Positions 28,041-39,743 are shown, numbered from the stretch's first letter. The stretch: DNA of 64,000 nucleotides from Lineus longissimus (GCF_910592395.1 NC_088321.1:8434001-8498000); one strand, 5' to 3'. The notes: generated by a model from the letters alone, not told the origin. Numbers and translations are program-made.

Positions 28041-31000
28041 GTTGCAGCACTGCGCACAAACTCGCCCAAGTGCCGAAATTTAAAAATGTCAGACACTGGA
28101 ATTGATCAATTGCCGCCATCTTGGTTGTCAGCAACCTGAGATTCAAGGTTTTGACAATCCTACATCATAAACTGTGTCACCAGTTCAGACTGTAAATCTT
28201 TTCAGGCCGAATTAGTGCCACTTTCTCTCATAAAACGTTTTATCTTATTAATAAACAACAAAATATTATCTTTACTAATAAAATTTGACACTTACTAGTT
28301 GATCTTAAGATGATTGTACGGAGAACTTCAAACGCAGCGTAGGGCACCGCTCGCTTTGTGGTGATGCGATGGGATAGCCTCACAGCAATAAGAGATATTC
28401 TTTCCTGATCTATATCCGCGGTGCTGCTTTTAAAGATGGCGGCAACTTACTAGTTCTAGAGCCGTTGTAAGGAACGAACTCGGCGCCTCTATTGTCAAGA
28501 TTGCACTGCGCATTGAAGTGGCAAATAGTAATCGGCGTGGCATTTGAACTTGCTACGGAGATAACGGTACACACTGTAATATACGCGCCGATCACCCTTC
28601 CAATTAATGCCCGCGCTCTGCGTTGCTGGAGACAACACCCCAACCATTGGGCTCCATGAACAGCGGGTTAAGCCGTGCCATATAACTTGGGGTACAGTAC
28701 ATCATCTCCCCCTTCGGACAAAGATTGCTCGTCCCCGAGTCACTTGGCGACATCTAGCGTCCTTGTACCGAACTACAATCGGTGCTCGCATCGCCTGTGA
28801 AGGTCTGCCAGTTATAATACACGCGCTGATCACCCATCCAATTGACGACTACACGCTTGCGAGGGCACTAACATTGGAATAACGCTAAAAGCAGTAGTTG
28901 GTTTAAGGGTTGGCCGTTAGGCGCCGCAGGCTCATGTGCGCGTGTTAGCTGCGCGCGCACTAGCTGCCCTGAGACTATGTATTTTAGGTGTAAATAAATG
29001 CACTTGTATAAACACAGACATGACATGTCAGCCGGCTTTTTCAAACGAGGGAGATCGAACATGAAAACAAGACAAAACATAACATAAAATTTGCATCAAT
29101 CGATATTAAACCTTGACCAGAGCCTTCATCAGCCCTGGGACATCCAGCAATGACCATATGAACTCAAAAACTCTTATTTCTTATAATGTATATATCCTTT
29201 ATTTCAAACTAACAGTGCTTAGTAGGATTTAATAATTTTTAACAGAAATATTACATGTTGGGTATTTAAGAATTTGCCACGCCCACATCACTTCAACATA
29301 GAATTTGAGGCCGGACAATGAATGTTATCTTGGGACTTGAAGAAATGTGTAATTACCCCACAACTTGGGCATTGTCACGTTTCTCAGGAAAAACGAGTTT
29401 TTCAGATAAATGCCAGAAAAAGCCATTATCTCTCGTCAAAGGGCTCTAGTTGAGATGAGGCACGAGCGAAGAATGTAAATGTACTTTATGGACGCCATTT
29501 TTCAAAACTTTCCCAGATTACTCAAACAAATTATTACAGAAGATGATTGACGAGTATCGCAAAAATGAATACGCACATGGCTTGATTACACGACACACCT
29601 CAATCTTTTATTTTAACTTTATATTCAAAACTTAAACATTGTGTTTCTTGCCGAATGACCAATGGTGCACAGTCAACCTCTTGAATTCCTGTGACCGACC
29701 AGTCGGTCATTTTGAATTAATGTTTTTTCCCAACGACCGACAGGTCGGTCTCAGTGATATTTTTATTCCCTTGAGCTGGGACGCTATTTTATTGCTGGTT
29801 TTAGCGTGTTTGATGCACAGTAGGGTCAGTTAGAGCAAGCCTGGGTAGATGGTGTCTCGTTACCGGACTTTGGCGGTTGTATGCGGGCGCTATACATCGT
29901 GAAAGTCAGACCCAATTTCGCAACCACGTGACCACCCTGGGATCCCGTGATTTTCAAGTTTTGGGAGTCAAGAGGTTAAACACATCAAACCAATCTAGAA
30001 TGATCTGGATCGATCAAGATCACTGGTTCCGTGTAAATGGCCCTCACGTGTCTGCATAGGTTATGGTATTCCAACCACTTCAAGCACTTGGGTTGGTACC
30101 AAAATTATTAAAGGACCATCGGCATTATTAACCCTTTGGCTCCCGAGGCCTATGTAACGCGATGTACCGAGATTTTTTACCAGTTTTATGCAAAATAACG
30201 TAAAAATACTTTTAAATATTGTACCTCCTTCATTATGCATCCTTGATTAATAAAACCATACATTTTTGTAAAGCTGATTACCTTGGCTATCAATTGGCGT
30301 TGTTTCTGGGTATCAATTGGGTAAGAGGTAATCAATAATCAGTAATAATCAATATTTTTTGATTGATTTTGCTCTAATTGCTTGATTTTTCTGATTTGAA
30401 CAAGTATATGGAACTGTAATTGATGCAGGTCTGTAAATGATCTACTTAACTTGATTGATAACCTTTGGCTATTGTCTATTACTGATTGATCGAATAATAC
30501 AACATAGTATTAATTTATATGCTAATCAGTTCATGTATTGTACTGTGATGCTGCACAAGCGCCAATCAAACTGCAGCGCCCTCTGCAAATTATGAGTGAA
30601 ACTAAATCCAGAAGTATTAAGGTAGCAGGAAGGGTTGGGCGTTTGTGGTTTCTGAGTCTGAGGGGGTTGGCGTCTGTTGACTGTGCTTTAAGAGAGACTA
30701 ACAGGCATTTGGTCTCTGTATTTGGGTAAGTACAGAATCAAGCCAGCTCAGAGAGCAATGATTAAACAATGCTGTGGACAAGTCCAAGGATACTGCATCA
30801 GTCACGACCAACTTCTCATCAGAAAGCGTCACCACCAGCATATTCAATGTTCAGTCCCAACCTGTACCAGTCCAATGCACGCCTGTCATGGTCAGCAGTG
30901 GTCAGCTTAGCGCGATATGGAACATTCTTCCGAAACTCAAGCGAGGGAAGTCTGCTCATTAGCATATCTCGCGCACTGCTCCTTCTGGTCAAATATCGTA

Positions 31001-32260
31001 GTGAAATCGTAATGGAAAACGTCTGGCTTTGCGCCAGACTAATAAGTGAAGAACTAATAGGTAAAGAACTTCTACTTGCGCGAGACTGCTGTGATAAAAT
31101 TATCATTGCAGAGACTCCGGTGACGTACACATATATTTTTTACAATCAAAAATGCCCTCAAAAGATGACATGGAATGATTATTTTATTGATATTTCCTAC
31201 TATAAACCTTCCAATTAGCACTTTATACAAACAGATCGGCGTTAGGTCGCATGCTTTTCTTTCCTGGTGACACTATAAAGCAAAATAGTTGCAACCCCGT
31301 AAATGCGCTATAAGTCCAATAATAAGTGACGGTGACCCGTTATAAATGTTTCGCCAGCTTCGCTTTTTTGCCGCTACGTGGCGCTTTGGGCCCTTGCGTC
31401 TAGTCTTCTGCAGATCACCAGGGACACGAATACACCGTACAATAGTGTCTAACGTGTACTGCGAGTTCTATACTAAAGCATTAGTATAGGGACGATATAT
31501 CGTCCCTACAAGGTATACGCGAGACAAAATATTGGTACGATATATCGATATACCCCCAAGGGGTTAAGGGCAATATTGCCCAGCTGTCCGCTGCCCAGTC
31601 ACCTCCTGTTCTACATAAGTAGTTTCCATCAACAAATTGCACAAAAAAAGGAAAAATTCCAAAGACTGAATTATCGCGCTTTTCTGATTTTGACCCCATT
31701 TAGCTCTCCAAGCAGTGACCCTTTTCACGTGGAACAGTGCACTAGTAAGGCGTTTCCTGCAGTTAGGACCTACCATGTGACGTCTTGGTACTGATATTAT
31801 GGCGGGAAAGGTATTTCGTGCCAGGACTTGTGCTACTAGAAATAATGAATAACACGTTTTTCTACTATCTAAGAGCTGAAACAAAATGGCTAAAGCATCA
31901 AACATGATTGGATATTGGAAAATTAGTTTTTAGGTGAAGAACAAAAATACTGCAATAACAAGAGCAATGCAGAGCGTAGCATATGCCCCCGTGAGCACAT
32001 TGAGTTGGTGTATTAGGAAAGTGAAGTGTTTTTCAGACAACCCCGGGCAGCTGGTGTCATAGCTGACTGGGTTTAGTTGACATCGTGAAAGAGAGATATT
32101 GGTCTGTAATGCCCGCTGTACAGGTTATCTTTTTCTACCCACATAAAAAGTTACATGGTTATTACTCAAAGCGTTCTCGTTAAAATGAGCGGAAACGAAA
32201 AGTTTACAGACGCCTGACGCCTAACGGCTAACGCCTACCGGCTGACGGACATCGGTAAAA
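28041..32260. other. Intergenic/intronic AT-rich DNA
   Basis: No gene can be supported. A degenerate minisatellite-like piece lies at 28530-28620, small palindromes with GACCGACC...GGTCGG lie near 29692-29755, and a segment beginning TTAACCCTTTGGC near 30128 resembles the ends of the foldback element at 61694-62592. Otherwise I see nothing. Confidence 0.4.
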
Positions 32261-32263
32261 CAT

Positions 32264-32299
32264 AATGCCTCCGCAATGCTTTACGCATTGGCGGGGGCA
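32264..32299. repeat. Short hairpin TGCCTCCGC...GCGGGGGCA
   Basis: An imperfect inverted repeat (ATGCCTCCGCAATGC and GCATTGGCGGGGGCAT) closes on a short loop. It follows a run of GCCTAACGGCT-like words at 32208-32245. It is probably the end of a dispersed repeat; neither a terminator nor a gene is implied. Confidence 0.5.
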
Positions 32300-32929
32300 T
32301 AAAAAGCTGCCTACTACTTTAGAGTCACACTCCACCAAAAAACATCGATGAAACCCAGTAAAAACAGTAGTAGTAGAAGAATCAGCAGAAAGCATCTAAA
32401 ATTGTTTGGGTAGACACCAGCGATATAAATTAAAACTGACCACATTCGGCATTTAAATCAACCGTTCTAGGAACAAACGTCTTGGCGCCAAAACCCGATG
32501 TTGGCGAAAATGGCATAATATCATGTAAAATCCAAGGAAGACATCAAGGAATCGCCTACGAGTGGGCACCTGCAAAAATGTCAGTTGCAGCAGGAACTAG
32601 TCTAATCCAGAACGTGTGTAATCCATTTGTGATTGTGTAATTCACTATGAAATAAATCCTTAATCCAATGTTTCCGTTTCTTCCATGCACCGACACTGCC
32701 TCAAGAACATTTCCGCATCAATTTTGTTAAGTCCCTCGCATTGTTGTACTAAACAAATCATAGCCTGGAAAATCAAATTATAAAATTTCATCTATGATGT
32801 GATGATAATGCTTTACTTTGATAACAAATTAAGTGTATAATAAGAATGCAGTGGACAATCAAGTGACATATTTTCGTGTTTCCCAACAAAATCAGTCAAA
32901 ATAACGATAATAACAAGGAGTTTTATATG

Positions 32930-33065
32930 GCGCTTTAAAAGAGCTTTCATTACCCAGCCTATCCAGAAGGTAAGAGTTACGAAGTGGCACCTGCCGGGTA
33001 TCGAACCCAGGACCTCCCGATCACAATGTTGATGCTCAAACGTTGTGCCACTGCGTTCCTCTGAG
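32930..33065 (-). repeat. tRNA-derived SINE fragment
   Basis: In minus orientation the sequence has an A-box-like GTGGCACAACG and a B-box GGTTCGATACC, spaced as in a tRNA and followed by an unrelated tail. Stems of a real tRNA are not intact, so this is read as a SINE head with internal Pol III promoter boxes rather than a tRNA gene. Confidence 0.55.
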
Positions 33066-33249
33066 CACAAATTATTCCATATGCCTGAAAATGTACCCAT
33101 CTCTGTACGAAGGTATTTTATTGTTTCATGACTATCCACAGGACAATGCATGAAGTGATTCAAAATTATCTCTAGGCAGTGTATTTGGTTGCAGCCGGTC
33201 AGTTTAACCCAATTCGCTTCAAGTTTCTCGCGGAGAGATACCATCAATT

Positions 33250-33361
33250 AGGCTGACCATTTGTCAAATTTCAGACCCACCTCTTGCTCACAGACATTCA
33301 TCATGGTTTTCATCTCTGTCTGCGGCAACTCATCCCTCAAGAAGATTATGATGGCCTCCAT
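33250..33361 (-). CDS. Unrecognised spliced gene, last coding exon
   Basis: The acceptor in minus orientation is TTATGTTATTTCAG before 33361. The exon reads MEAIIIFLRDELPQTEMKTM, then VGLKFDKWSA, and stops at TAA 33250-33248. The frame joins the preceding exon (33503-33581) at phase 0. The family is not recognised; the acidic/helical composition gives no clear hint. The downstream open frame to 32813 is treated as 3' UTR plus the SINE. Confidence 0.4.
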
Positions 33362-33502
33362 CTGAAATAACATAACATTTGTCAAATGAAAGGTAACTAA
33401 TTGCTGTTTGCTGTGCAAATTGTCCATGACTAAGTCGGAAGATGAACTGATGAAAAAGACATGAATGGTTAAAAGGCAATTTAGAAATTGCATGTTTCTT
33501 AC

Positions 33503-33581
33503 CTCCCAGTCCAAGATTGTTGTAAAGCTCTTCTGGCTTCTTACAAAAGGCTTCTTTACACAGTCATGTTTATCACACACG
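33503..33581 (-). CDS. Unrecognised spliced gene, internal exon
   Basis: The acceptor TTTTTTTGCAG lies before 33581 and the donor GGGAG|GTAAGAAAC after 33503, both strong. The coding frame VCDKHDCVKKPFVRSQKSF, then ILDWE, runs in phase with the next exon. A Cys/His pair (CDKHDC) could be part of a zinc site. No family is recognised. Confidence 0.4.
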
Positions 33582-33833
33582 CTGCAAAAAAACTAACAAT
33601 TTGAATCCCTTGAAACCATTTCGACAATCATATTCATCATAAGACACCTTTCTGCGGCTGTCTAAGTGCAGACAATGACAGTCAAACCTTTTTTGCCTTT
33701 ACATGTATCATGAGAAGTAAAACGCTTTATGGACTGAATGATGCTGAGCTTGTGATTCATGTATGAATTTTAAGAAAAAAAGTTTGACCCAGCACAAACC
33801 CCAACTCAGATAAAAAAAAAGATTTATTCTGTT

Positions 33834-34138
33834 TTAACTCTTTAGATCCTTGAAATTTTTTTACTGTTTCCCAGTATTTCCCTGGAGCATTTCAGCAATA
33901 TTTCACCCAAAAAGACCCCCAAACGCCTCCCCCACCCCACCCCTATATACAATGTACAAGGGAGCTTATGAATTTCACTAGTATTATTTTATCAATAGAT
34001 CCCTAAACCGCCCGAAAACCGGCCTTAGTTTCATGATGGCGACGGTGTTGCTTGAGATTAGGTACGTACTGGCAGGCAGCTAGGGAACTAGACAACAATC
34101 AGTGGCCGGATATCGGCCCGTTAGGATCTAAAGGGTCA
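33834..34138. repeat. Possible MITE (~305 bp)
   Basis: Ends TTAACTCTTTAGATCC (33834) and GGATCTAAAGGGTCAAA (34122) are inverted with two mismatches. There is no internal ORF. Confidence 0.4.
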
Positions 34139-34398
34139 AATATCACATGCCAAAAAATAACAAGCAGTTTTTAAAAACTAACGACCGATGCCATAACTTT
34201 CAATTCCAAGCGATAATTAAAAGATCAATTAAATCAAAAATTTGTATTGAAAAAGTTTGACCATCCAGTCGTTTACACTCCATTACCCATAGCCCAAAAA
34301 CGATGCGGGCAAATAATTTATCTTGAATGGACTTCACAGTAGAGACATTATTTTATTGTAAAATAAAAGGCTATATTCAAATTTTAGTAAATACTTAC

Positions 34399-34471
34399 GG
34401 ATTTTACATTCTTCAAAATACTGAGTGTGGGCACGAGTGGCATTAAAAACACCAGGGGTGGCACGGAGGGC
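34399..34471 (-). CDS. Unrecognised spliced gene, probable upstream exon
   Basis: The acceptor GTGGCGTTGCAG lies before 34471 and the donor ATCC|GTAAGTAT after 34399. It reads ALRATPGVFNATRAHTQYFE, then ECK, in its only frame without a stop. Its phase does not join directly to 33581, so either another exon lies between or this exon belongs to a different transcript. Confidence 0.3.
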
Positions 34472-34519
34472 CTGCAACGCCACATTTAAAAACATGAGTT
34501 ACCAAGATTTGGTAACCCA

Positions 34520-34950
34520 ATGCAATCATAATCTACAAAACAAAAAGGATTCATGTAAGTGGTAGAAAAAAAAAATTTCAACTGATTTGAAACATATCTT
34601 AAACGATATGTGCTGGAGATGCCGAGCCTCTTTCATGCCGTCATTGCCATGGTGATGCTGGCCGATGCTATTGCGTCCCGTCAATCAAATATCCTTAAAA
34701 AAATTGTATTACAAATTGTAAAACATCTTGACAGTGCATCATGCTGTGCACACGTGCTACCCGCTGACCGACTTTCGAATGTCGGCTCGAGCCAATGTGC
34801 ATCCTTTTCTGTGAAGATCTATTGTAAACATGCAATCATAATCTACAAAACAAAAAGAAATACATGTAAGTGGTAGAATTTTTTGCAACTGATTTGAAAC
34901 ATATCTTAAACGATATGTGCTGGAGATGCCGAGCCTCTTTCATGTCGTCA
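34520..34950. repeat. Tandem duplication, ~311-bp period
   Basis: ATGCAATCATAATCTACAAA, then CATATCTTAAACGATATGTG and CTGGAGATGCCGAGCCTCTT, occur twice (34520-34645 and 34831-34950). The second copy stops exactly where element X sequence begins (about 34946), so this may mark that element's edge or target. Confidence 0.7.
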
Positions 34951-35560
34951 TTCCTGGTTCAGGACCTGGTTTAGGTCCTCGTGGTGTAGGTTTAGGGGCA
35001 ACTTTCAGAGCGCTACTGACAGTAAAACCTAGAGTTGTGAAGATCATAACTACAGCTGTTACTATGGCACCAATAGTTAGACCATCCATCTTAAAAAGTA
35101 ACTTAATTCTATCCTTTTGTGGAATAGTTGAATCTGGTTTAGTTAATACATCTTTTATTAAACGTTTAGCTCTTTCAATTTGTGACTCCCTCTCATTGTC
35201 TAACTCAAACACCTTTGTTGCTCCTTACTCAGTTGGTCTTTCGTTTTATCAATTTGTTTCTTTAACTCTTCTTTTTCATCATAATCTTCTACTACAGAGT
35301 TTATAAAGTCTCTTGTTAGGTTCTCAAGCTGTTCTTTTAGTTCCATTATCTGCTTATACTTACCCAATTTTACTAAAGCTAAATTATCACCAACCCCTTT
35401 TAATGCTCTAAGTTCCCTTAAAGCATATTCTGTGAAGCCTAATTCTTTAAGTTCCTCTTCTAGATCTGTGGCATCAATCAACATATCTATTGGTTTTGGT
35501 GATTTAATAACCTCATCGATTATTGATACTTGATACTAACTGAGGTTATCTTACACTTCT
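34946..35560 (-). pseudogene. Element X coiled-coil and single-TM protein, frameshifted
   Basis: It reads from about 35560 to 34946. The first part has charged heptads (KQIMELKEQLENLTRDFINS, then EKEELKKQIDKTKDQLSKEQ), a probable coiled coil. After a frameshift near 35205-35215 it continues with ERESQIERAKRLIKDVL, then a hydrophobic segment (IGAIVTAVVMIFTTLGFTV) and a Pro/Gly/Lys-rich tail. A membrane-anchored protein with an extended stalk is inferred. No family is recognised. An upstream in-frame stop near 35530 makes the start uncertain. Confidence 0.4.
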
Positions 35561-35615
35561 ACTATACCTTCCATAGGTGCTGATGTTGTTGATGTACTAG
35601 ATTCTGGTGTACCAC

Positions 35616-36172
35616 CTATCGTAGCTTCTGGTGTATCAGTTCCATGAAGATCTTTAATCTTGTCAGCAAATGTTTTACCAAACCTTTCTTTTTATGAGCT
35701 GTAAGAGTAGAAGTCACCATTCTTTTTTTAGTTAAAGGAAATGCGACATCACCTTTGTCTGAATACTTAACTGCATTTGCTTTTTGGGTTGGTGAAAACT
35801 TATTAAGTTCTTCATTTGTTGGACAGAATACTAGAGCACCATCTTTATCGTAAATACGTGGTGCTAGATTACTCAGTTTGTTCTTGACATATTTCCATTT
35901 TGCTTTTCTCAATGCTGAATGGAGTTTATCCTCAATAGCTGTGTAATGTGATTCTTTTTCAATCAGTTCTGGTACAGTACTTCTTACTCTTTCTGGTGTG
36001 GAGAATGAAGTCTCTGTAGTTGAATTACTTCTATTACTTACATCACTGTTGTAGCTTGCATTATCATCACGAATTCTACTTAAAATATTAGTATCATAAC
36101 TTTCGTCACTAGCATCAGTTTAAAACCATCCATTTCCCCCATTTCTAACTCATCTACTCCAACGTCTGCCAT
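35616..36172 (-). pseudogene. Element X Ser-rich/basic protein, frameshifted
   Basis: It begins at ATG 36172 with an acidic stretch. After a frameshift near 36118-36125 it continues through a Ser/Asn/Asp-rich segment and then a basic domain (ALRKAKWKYVKNKLSNLAPR, KYSDKGDVAFPLTKKRM). It ends at TAG near 35616. It lies between the TM-tailed protein and the coiled-coil protein in the same direction. The basic C-terminal part could bind nucleic acid; this is speculative. Confidence 0.4.
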
Positions 36173-36620
36173 ATTCATTATTTCTGAAATTATCTAATCA
36201 GAAAAACAATAAATGCCCCAGCCACTGCATACAGCATGAACTTAATTACATTGGGCCGTATGCATAAAAACTAAGCAAATACTTCTAGCATAAGCAAAAA
36301 GCAAAAGCAAATACTTCTAGCATAAGCAAAAAGCAAAAGCATTTACTTGGTTTCATATGCATAATCTTTTACTTTTACTTCAAAGCAAATGCTTCTACTT
36401 GACAAGCATTTGCTTGTAGACCATCTATATTGTCCTTGGCTTTTAGCAGGGTTGCCACATGTTCTACAACTTTTTGAACCGGTGCAATGTTATCCTACTG
36501 TCATTCAGTGCAGGTGGACATCATATGAAATTGACGATCTTTGTCTGGGCTGGACAAGTACTATATATGCTGATCTACTAGGTACATTACACACATTACA
36601 CACATCACTCCTGAACAGAA

Positions 36621-36939
36621 ATGGCAGACGCAAAGCAGAAATCCTTTGTTGCATTGCTAAAGGAGATGCCGGTACTTGTGAGCAAGTCTCAGATCCCGAG
36701 TATGAAACAAAAGAAGGCTGATGCCAGTGAGAAATTTATTTCGGAATATAAATTTAAAAGTGGGATTTCACTTACAAAGGACCAGCTAATGAAAAAGATC
36801 AATAATGTACGAAACACCGTGAAGTCCAAATCTGACATGAAAAAAACTAGAAACAAACCAATCAAGTTGTCTGACTGGGAGCAGGAATTCCTGGATTTGC
36901 TGGATGCAGAATCTCACCCATCTTTCAGCCGCGTACCAG
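36621..36939 (+). CDS. Harbinger accessory (Myb/SANT-like) protein, exon 1
   Basis: It starts at ATG 36621. It encodes a Lys-rich Myb/SANT-like DNA-binding region (DASEKFISEYKFKSGISLTK, LMKKINNVRNTVKSKSDMKK, LSDWEQEFLDLL) and ends in SFSRVPG. In Harbinger elements this second protein binds the transposase and carries it to DNA; that role is inferred from the family. The exon end at 36939 uses a GC donor (CCAG|GCATGT). It restores the frame with exon 2 as phase 1; no GT donor does so as well. Confidence 0.65.
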
Positions 36940-37341
36940 GCATGTACTCCTAAGCCGGTAACAGACCAGTGCGCACGCGACGAGTCTGCAACACTATTCT
37001 TTTGTTTGTTATTTCACAGCAGGGTGCACCTACAACAAAAGACAAGTGCTGCATGCGCGTCACGTACACGCTTTTCTGTCTCGGGCCTCACTGTAACTAG
37101 TTGACCGACTTTGATGTCAGAATCTTAACACGATTCAAGTAACCCAAAAAACAAGTGGCCCAAGGGCCTGGCGCTCAGCTGCAATCTAGTGCAAACCAAA
37201 CTGAGATAACAGTACAGTATGATTGACAAGATAGCTCAATGGTCAGCAAATTAGGTCAGCGCAAAAATGGTATGGCACATGAAATCAAACTAAAGTCTGC
37301 TGTCCAATGGTGCTGGTTTATGGTTTATTTTACTTTCACAG

Positions 37342-37634
37342 GTGGAGTCAGTGCTGGTGTTTCCTCGAAACGGCCTGCTTCTTCTGCTGTTGCTGCTGCT
37401 GCTTTTGAATCCCCGGAAGTAGACGAACCGATGCTGTCGGAAAATGAAGAACTATCAGCACCTACTCCTATTAAGAAACCGAAACTACCACCTCCACCAT
37501 CCCGAAAGAAATCCGCTGAGCTACCTGAAACAGACGAAACGAAAGATCTAATAACGCAAGAACTGCAACGCCTTGTGCTCATAGAACAATTAAAACTCAT
37601 CAGGATGCAGCAAAATCAACATGAAAATCAATAA
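37342..37634 (+). CDS. Harbinger accessory protein, exon 2
   Basis: Acceptor TACTTTCACAG precedes 37342. The exon encodes GGVSAGVSSKRPASSA, an acidic/Ser region, a basic Pro-rich nuclear-localisation-like stretch (KKPKLPPPPSRKKS) and a C-terminal leucine-rich helix (LITQELQRLVLIEQLKLIRM) likely to mediate protein contact. It stops at TAA 37632-37634. Confidence 0.65.
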
Positions 37635-37753
37635 GCTGTTAGCAACCAATCATTATGTACATGTATGCTTCTTATAGCTTTATGATGATAATTAAAAGTT
37701 TAAAAAACACTTACATAGCATATATGGTTCTTATGTTCCTTCCATCATTCACT

Positions 37754-38767
37754 CTAATCATGTAAGGCGTGTAGAATAGCTGCTATGTCCCGTTGTCTAT
37801 CCTGTCCCCTTCGGCAAATCCTATTCTCGTTATCTTCGTCATCATCATTACCATCTTCATTTAGCCAGTCTCTGAACTCGGGAAAGTCTTCGGGATCCTG
37901 AAGATGCTTCGAGATGTTGTGAAGGATGAAGCAAGCTAAGATTACTTTGGGGATTTTCTGAAGCTGTAGCCGAACACGCCCCTGTAGAATAGGAGACCTT
38001 CTCGTCAGTTGTCCAAAGCAACGTTCAATGATGACACGTTCATTCTTATGAACCTTGTTGTATGATCTTTGCTCTGGGGTAGCTGGATTCTTGTATGGGG
38101 TCATCAGCCAAGCGGCAACACCATAACCCTCATCTCCCAACAACAAAGCATCAGTTCCGGAGTTTGACATAAAGCGGCATACTGGGGAATTTTTCCAAAT
38201 ACGGCTGTCATGAACAGATCCTGGCCATTCAGCTGTTACACTGGTGAATCGTTCACTAGCATCACATGTTGCCTGCACATTCAGTGTGGGCACTCCTTTT
38301 CGAGAGATGTACTCATCCCCATGTTGTCCAGGTTTCTGGATAAGAATATGGGTGCAATCTAGGGCCCCAATTGCACAAGGAAAATTGAATTTTTCCTGCC
38401 AACAATCCTTCGCCTTTTGAACATCATTAGGATCACTAGGAAACTGGATCCAGATGCTGGCCTTTTCAACAATCTGCTGCAGAACACTTGCAAAGGTCCT
38501 TGACACAGTACACTGATGTATTCCGATGTCCTTGCCCACTCCAACCTGAAATCCAGGATCACCAATATAACGAAGGAACACTTCCATTCGGTGTTTCTTC
38601 GAAAGTGCACCTCCTCTGATTTCAACATTTTCGTTCAGAAAATGCTCTGCCATCCATTCAACGTTTTCCTCGGTAAAACGAAATTCAGCTCGGTATGAGG
38701 GTGAAGCCTGGTCTCGTCGAGGCTGGTACACCTTTCTCCTTGGACCCACTTGCAAAAATGCAGCCAT
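37754..38767 (-). CDS. PIF/Harbinger transposase (HARBI1-type DDE)
   Basis: The ATG at 38767 is preferred, giving 337 aa; the frame is open a little further upstream without ATG. The order is: N-terminal region; helix-turn-helix-like part (GIHQCTVSRTFASVLQQIV); catalytic core with first Asp in AIGALDCTHI, second in LLGDEGYGV, Glu in VIIERCFGQL; and an acidic C-terminus (DEDGNDDDEDNEN type). The DDE triad and spacing fit DDE_Tnp_4/HARBI1. There are no stops or frameshifts. It is a candidate active enzyme that cuts the TIRs at 36253 and 39052 together with the Myb-like partner. Confidence 0.92.
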   Translation of the reverse strand: MAAFLQVGPRRKVYQPRRDQASPSYRAEFRFTEENVEWMAEHFLNENVEIRGGALSKKHRMEVFLRYIGDPGFQVGVGKDIGIHQCTVSRTFASVLQQIVEKASIWIQFPSDPNDVQKAKDCWQEKFNFPCAIGALDCTHILIQKPGQHGDEYISRKGVPTLNVQATCDASERFTSVTAEWPGSVHDSRIWKNSPVCRFMSNSGTDALLLGDEGYGVAAWLMTPYKNPATPEQRSYNKVHKNERVIIERCFGQLTRRSPILQGRVRLQLQKIPKVILACFILHNISKHLQDPEDFPEFRDWLNEDGNDDDEDNENRICRRGQDRQRDIAAILHALHD

Positions 38768-39055
38768 TTTGCTTAGGTTGAATGAAAAACGTCTTTTGTT
38801 GTTGAAAGCCAAGGTAGGTCTGGAGCTACCTTGAAATTTTGAAGCAAATGCTTGGACTGTTGGAGCAAATGCTTACTTTTATGCATATGATTTTGAGCAT
38901 TTGCTAAAATGAAACAAGTAGATAGTAAATGCTTTTGCTAATAGCAATTGCTTTTAGCAAAAGCATTTACTTAGGATGTTATGCATACAGACCGAAGTAA
39001 TTGCTTCAATTCTTGAAGTAAAAAGCATTTACTTTTTTTATGCATACGGCCCATT

Positions 39056-39363
39056 GTGTGCGTCATAATCCTGTTTAATGTTGACGCAGGAGTAACAATA
39101 TCCTTATTAATAGGAACATTAGTACTAGTACTAGTATCATTCTGTCTGTTAGCTCCTACAGTGGTAGTAACAGTAGGATCCTTAACTTTCTCAACATTAG
39201 TCTTAACATTTATTTTCTTAACACTATCTCCTTCCACTAGTGGTGGTGCTACTATCTTCTTTTTATTGATATCATTAATACCAGGTTTAGCGTTACTTGG
39301 AGCTATCAATATGTTATTATTGTTGTTATCTATCTTACCTACATCTAGAACCATGTCTGACCC
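39056..39363 (-). pseudogene. Element X large protein, C-terminal part (split by two transposons)
   Basis: It continues the frame of 49738-50803 across the removed 10.4-kb transposon. It is Asn/Thr/Val-rich and low complexity (IDNNNNNILIAPSNAKPG). Immediately beyond the Harbinger element (36252 to about 36185, minus) a hydrophobic segment (MLYAVAGAFIVFLIR) ends in a stop, so the protein probably had a C-terminal membrane anchor, with a one-base shift at the Harbinger site. The function is unknown. Confidence 0.4.
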
Positions 39364-39743
39364 TATTAGAGTTGTTACCTACTCAGGACAGTCCCAGTCC
39401 TGACACTGTCTGGGGGAATATGACACAATTTTCTACTATTATTATTATCATTATTGTTATAATGTAAGGCCTAGTTAGATAACACAGAACTGGGCAAGGT
39501 TCTGAATTCTGGAATACAATTGAGTCGCATGAGTGAGTTTAGGCCTAAACGGTAAGACCCTGATCTATTAGGCCTACATCAATAGCACATTATTTCCAAT
39601 GCCAAGAAAGTTAATTGAAAAAAAAACATAACTGGTTGCTGTAATCTCGAGGACAGTTTGGGTTGTGGTACCGCCATTGTATTGGCCCAGACAGTCTTGA
39701 ATCACTGTCAGTTGGACTGTCAGCAGGCACAGTACAGATCAGA

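Larger units (their letters stand above)
36253..39052. mobile_element. Complete PIF/Harbinger DNA transposon (2800 bp), TSD ATT
   Basis: Terminal inverted repeats start GGGCCGTATGCATAAAAA on both ends and are flanked by ATT (36250-36252 and 39053-39055). Subterminal regions (36253-36420, 38830-39052) are filled with AGCAAATGCTT/AAGCATTTACTT words in both orientations, likely transposase-binding sites. It encodes a two-exon Myb/SANT-like protein on plus and a one-exon DDE transposase on minus, convergent, the normal gene pair of this superfamily. All coding parts are open, so the copy may be recent. It is inserted in element X. Confidence 0.9.

Noticed and set aside
27364-28146. Several open frames on both strands with repeated peptide units
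   Set aside because: Produced by the minisatellite register; no known domain and no consistent start.
32990-33060. tRNA gene on the minus strand
   Set aside because: A and B boxes are present but acceptor and anticodon stems do not pair; better read as a SINE head.
32813-33247. Continuation of the unrecognised gene below 33250
   Set aside because: It follows an in-frame TAA and runs into a SINE, so it is more likely 3' UTR.
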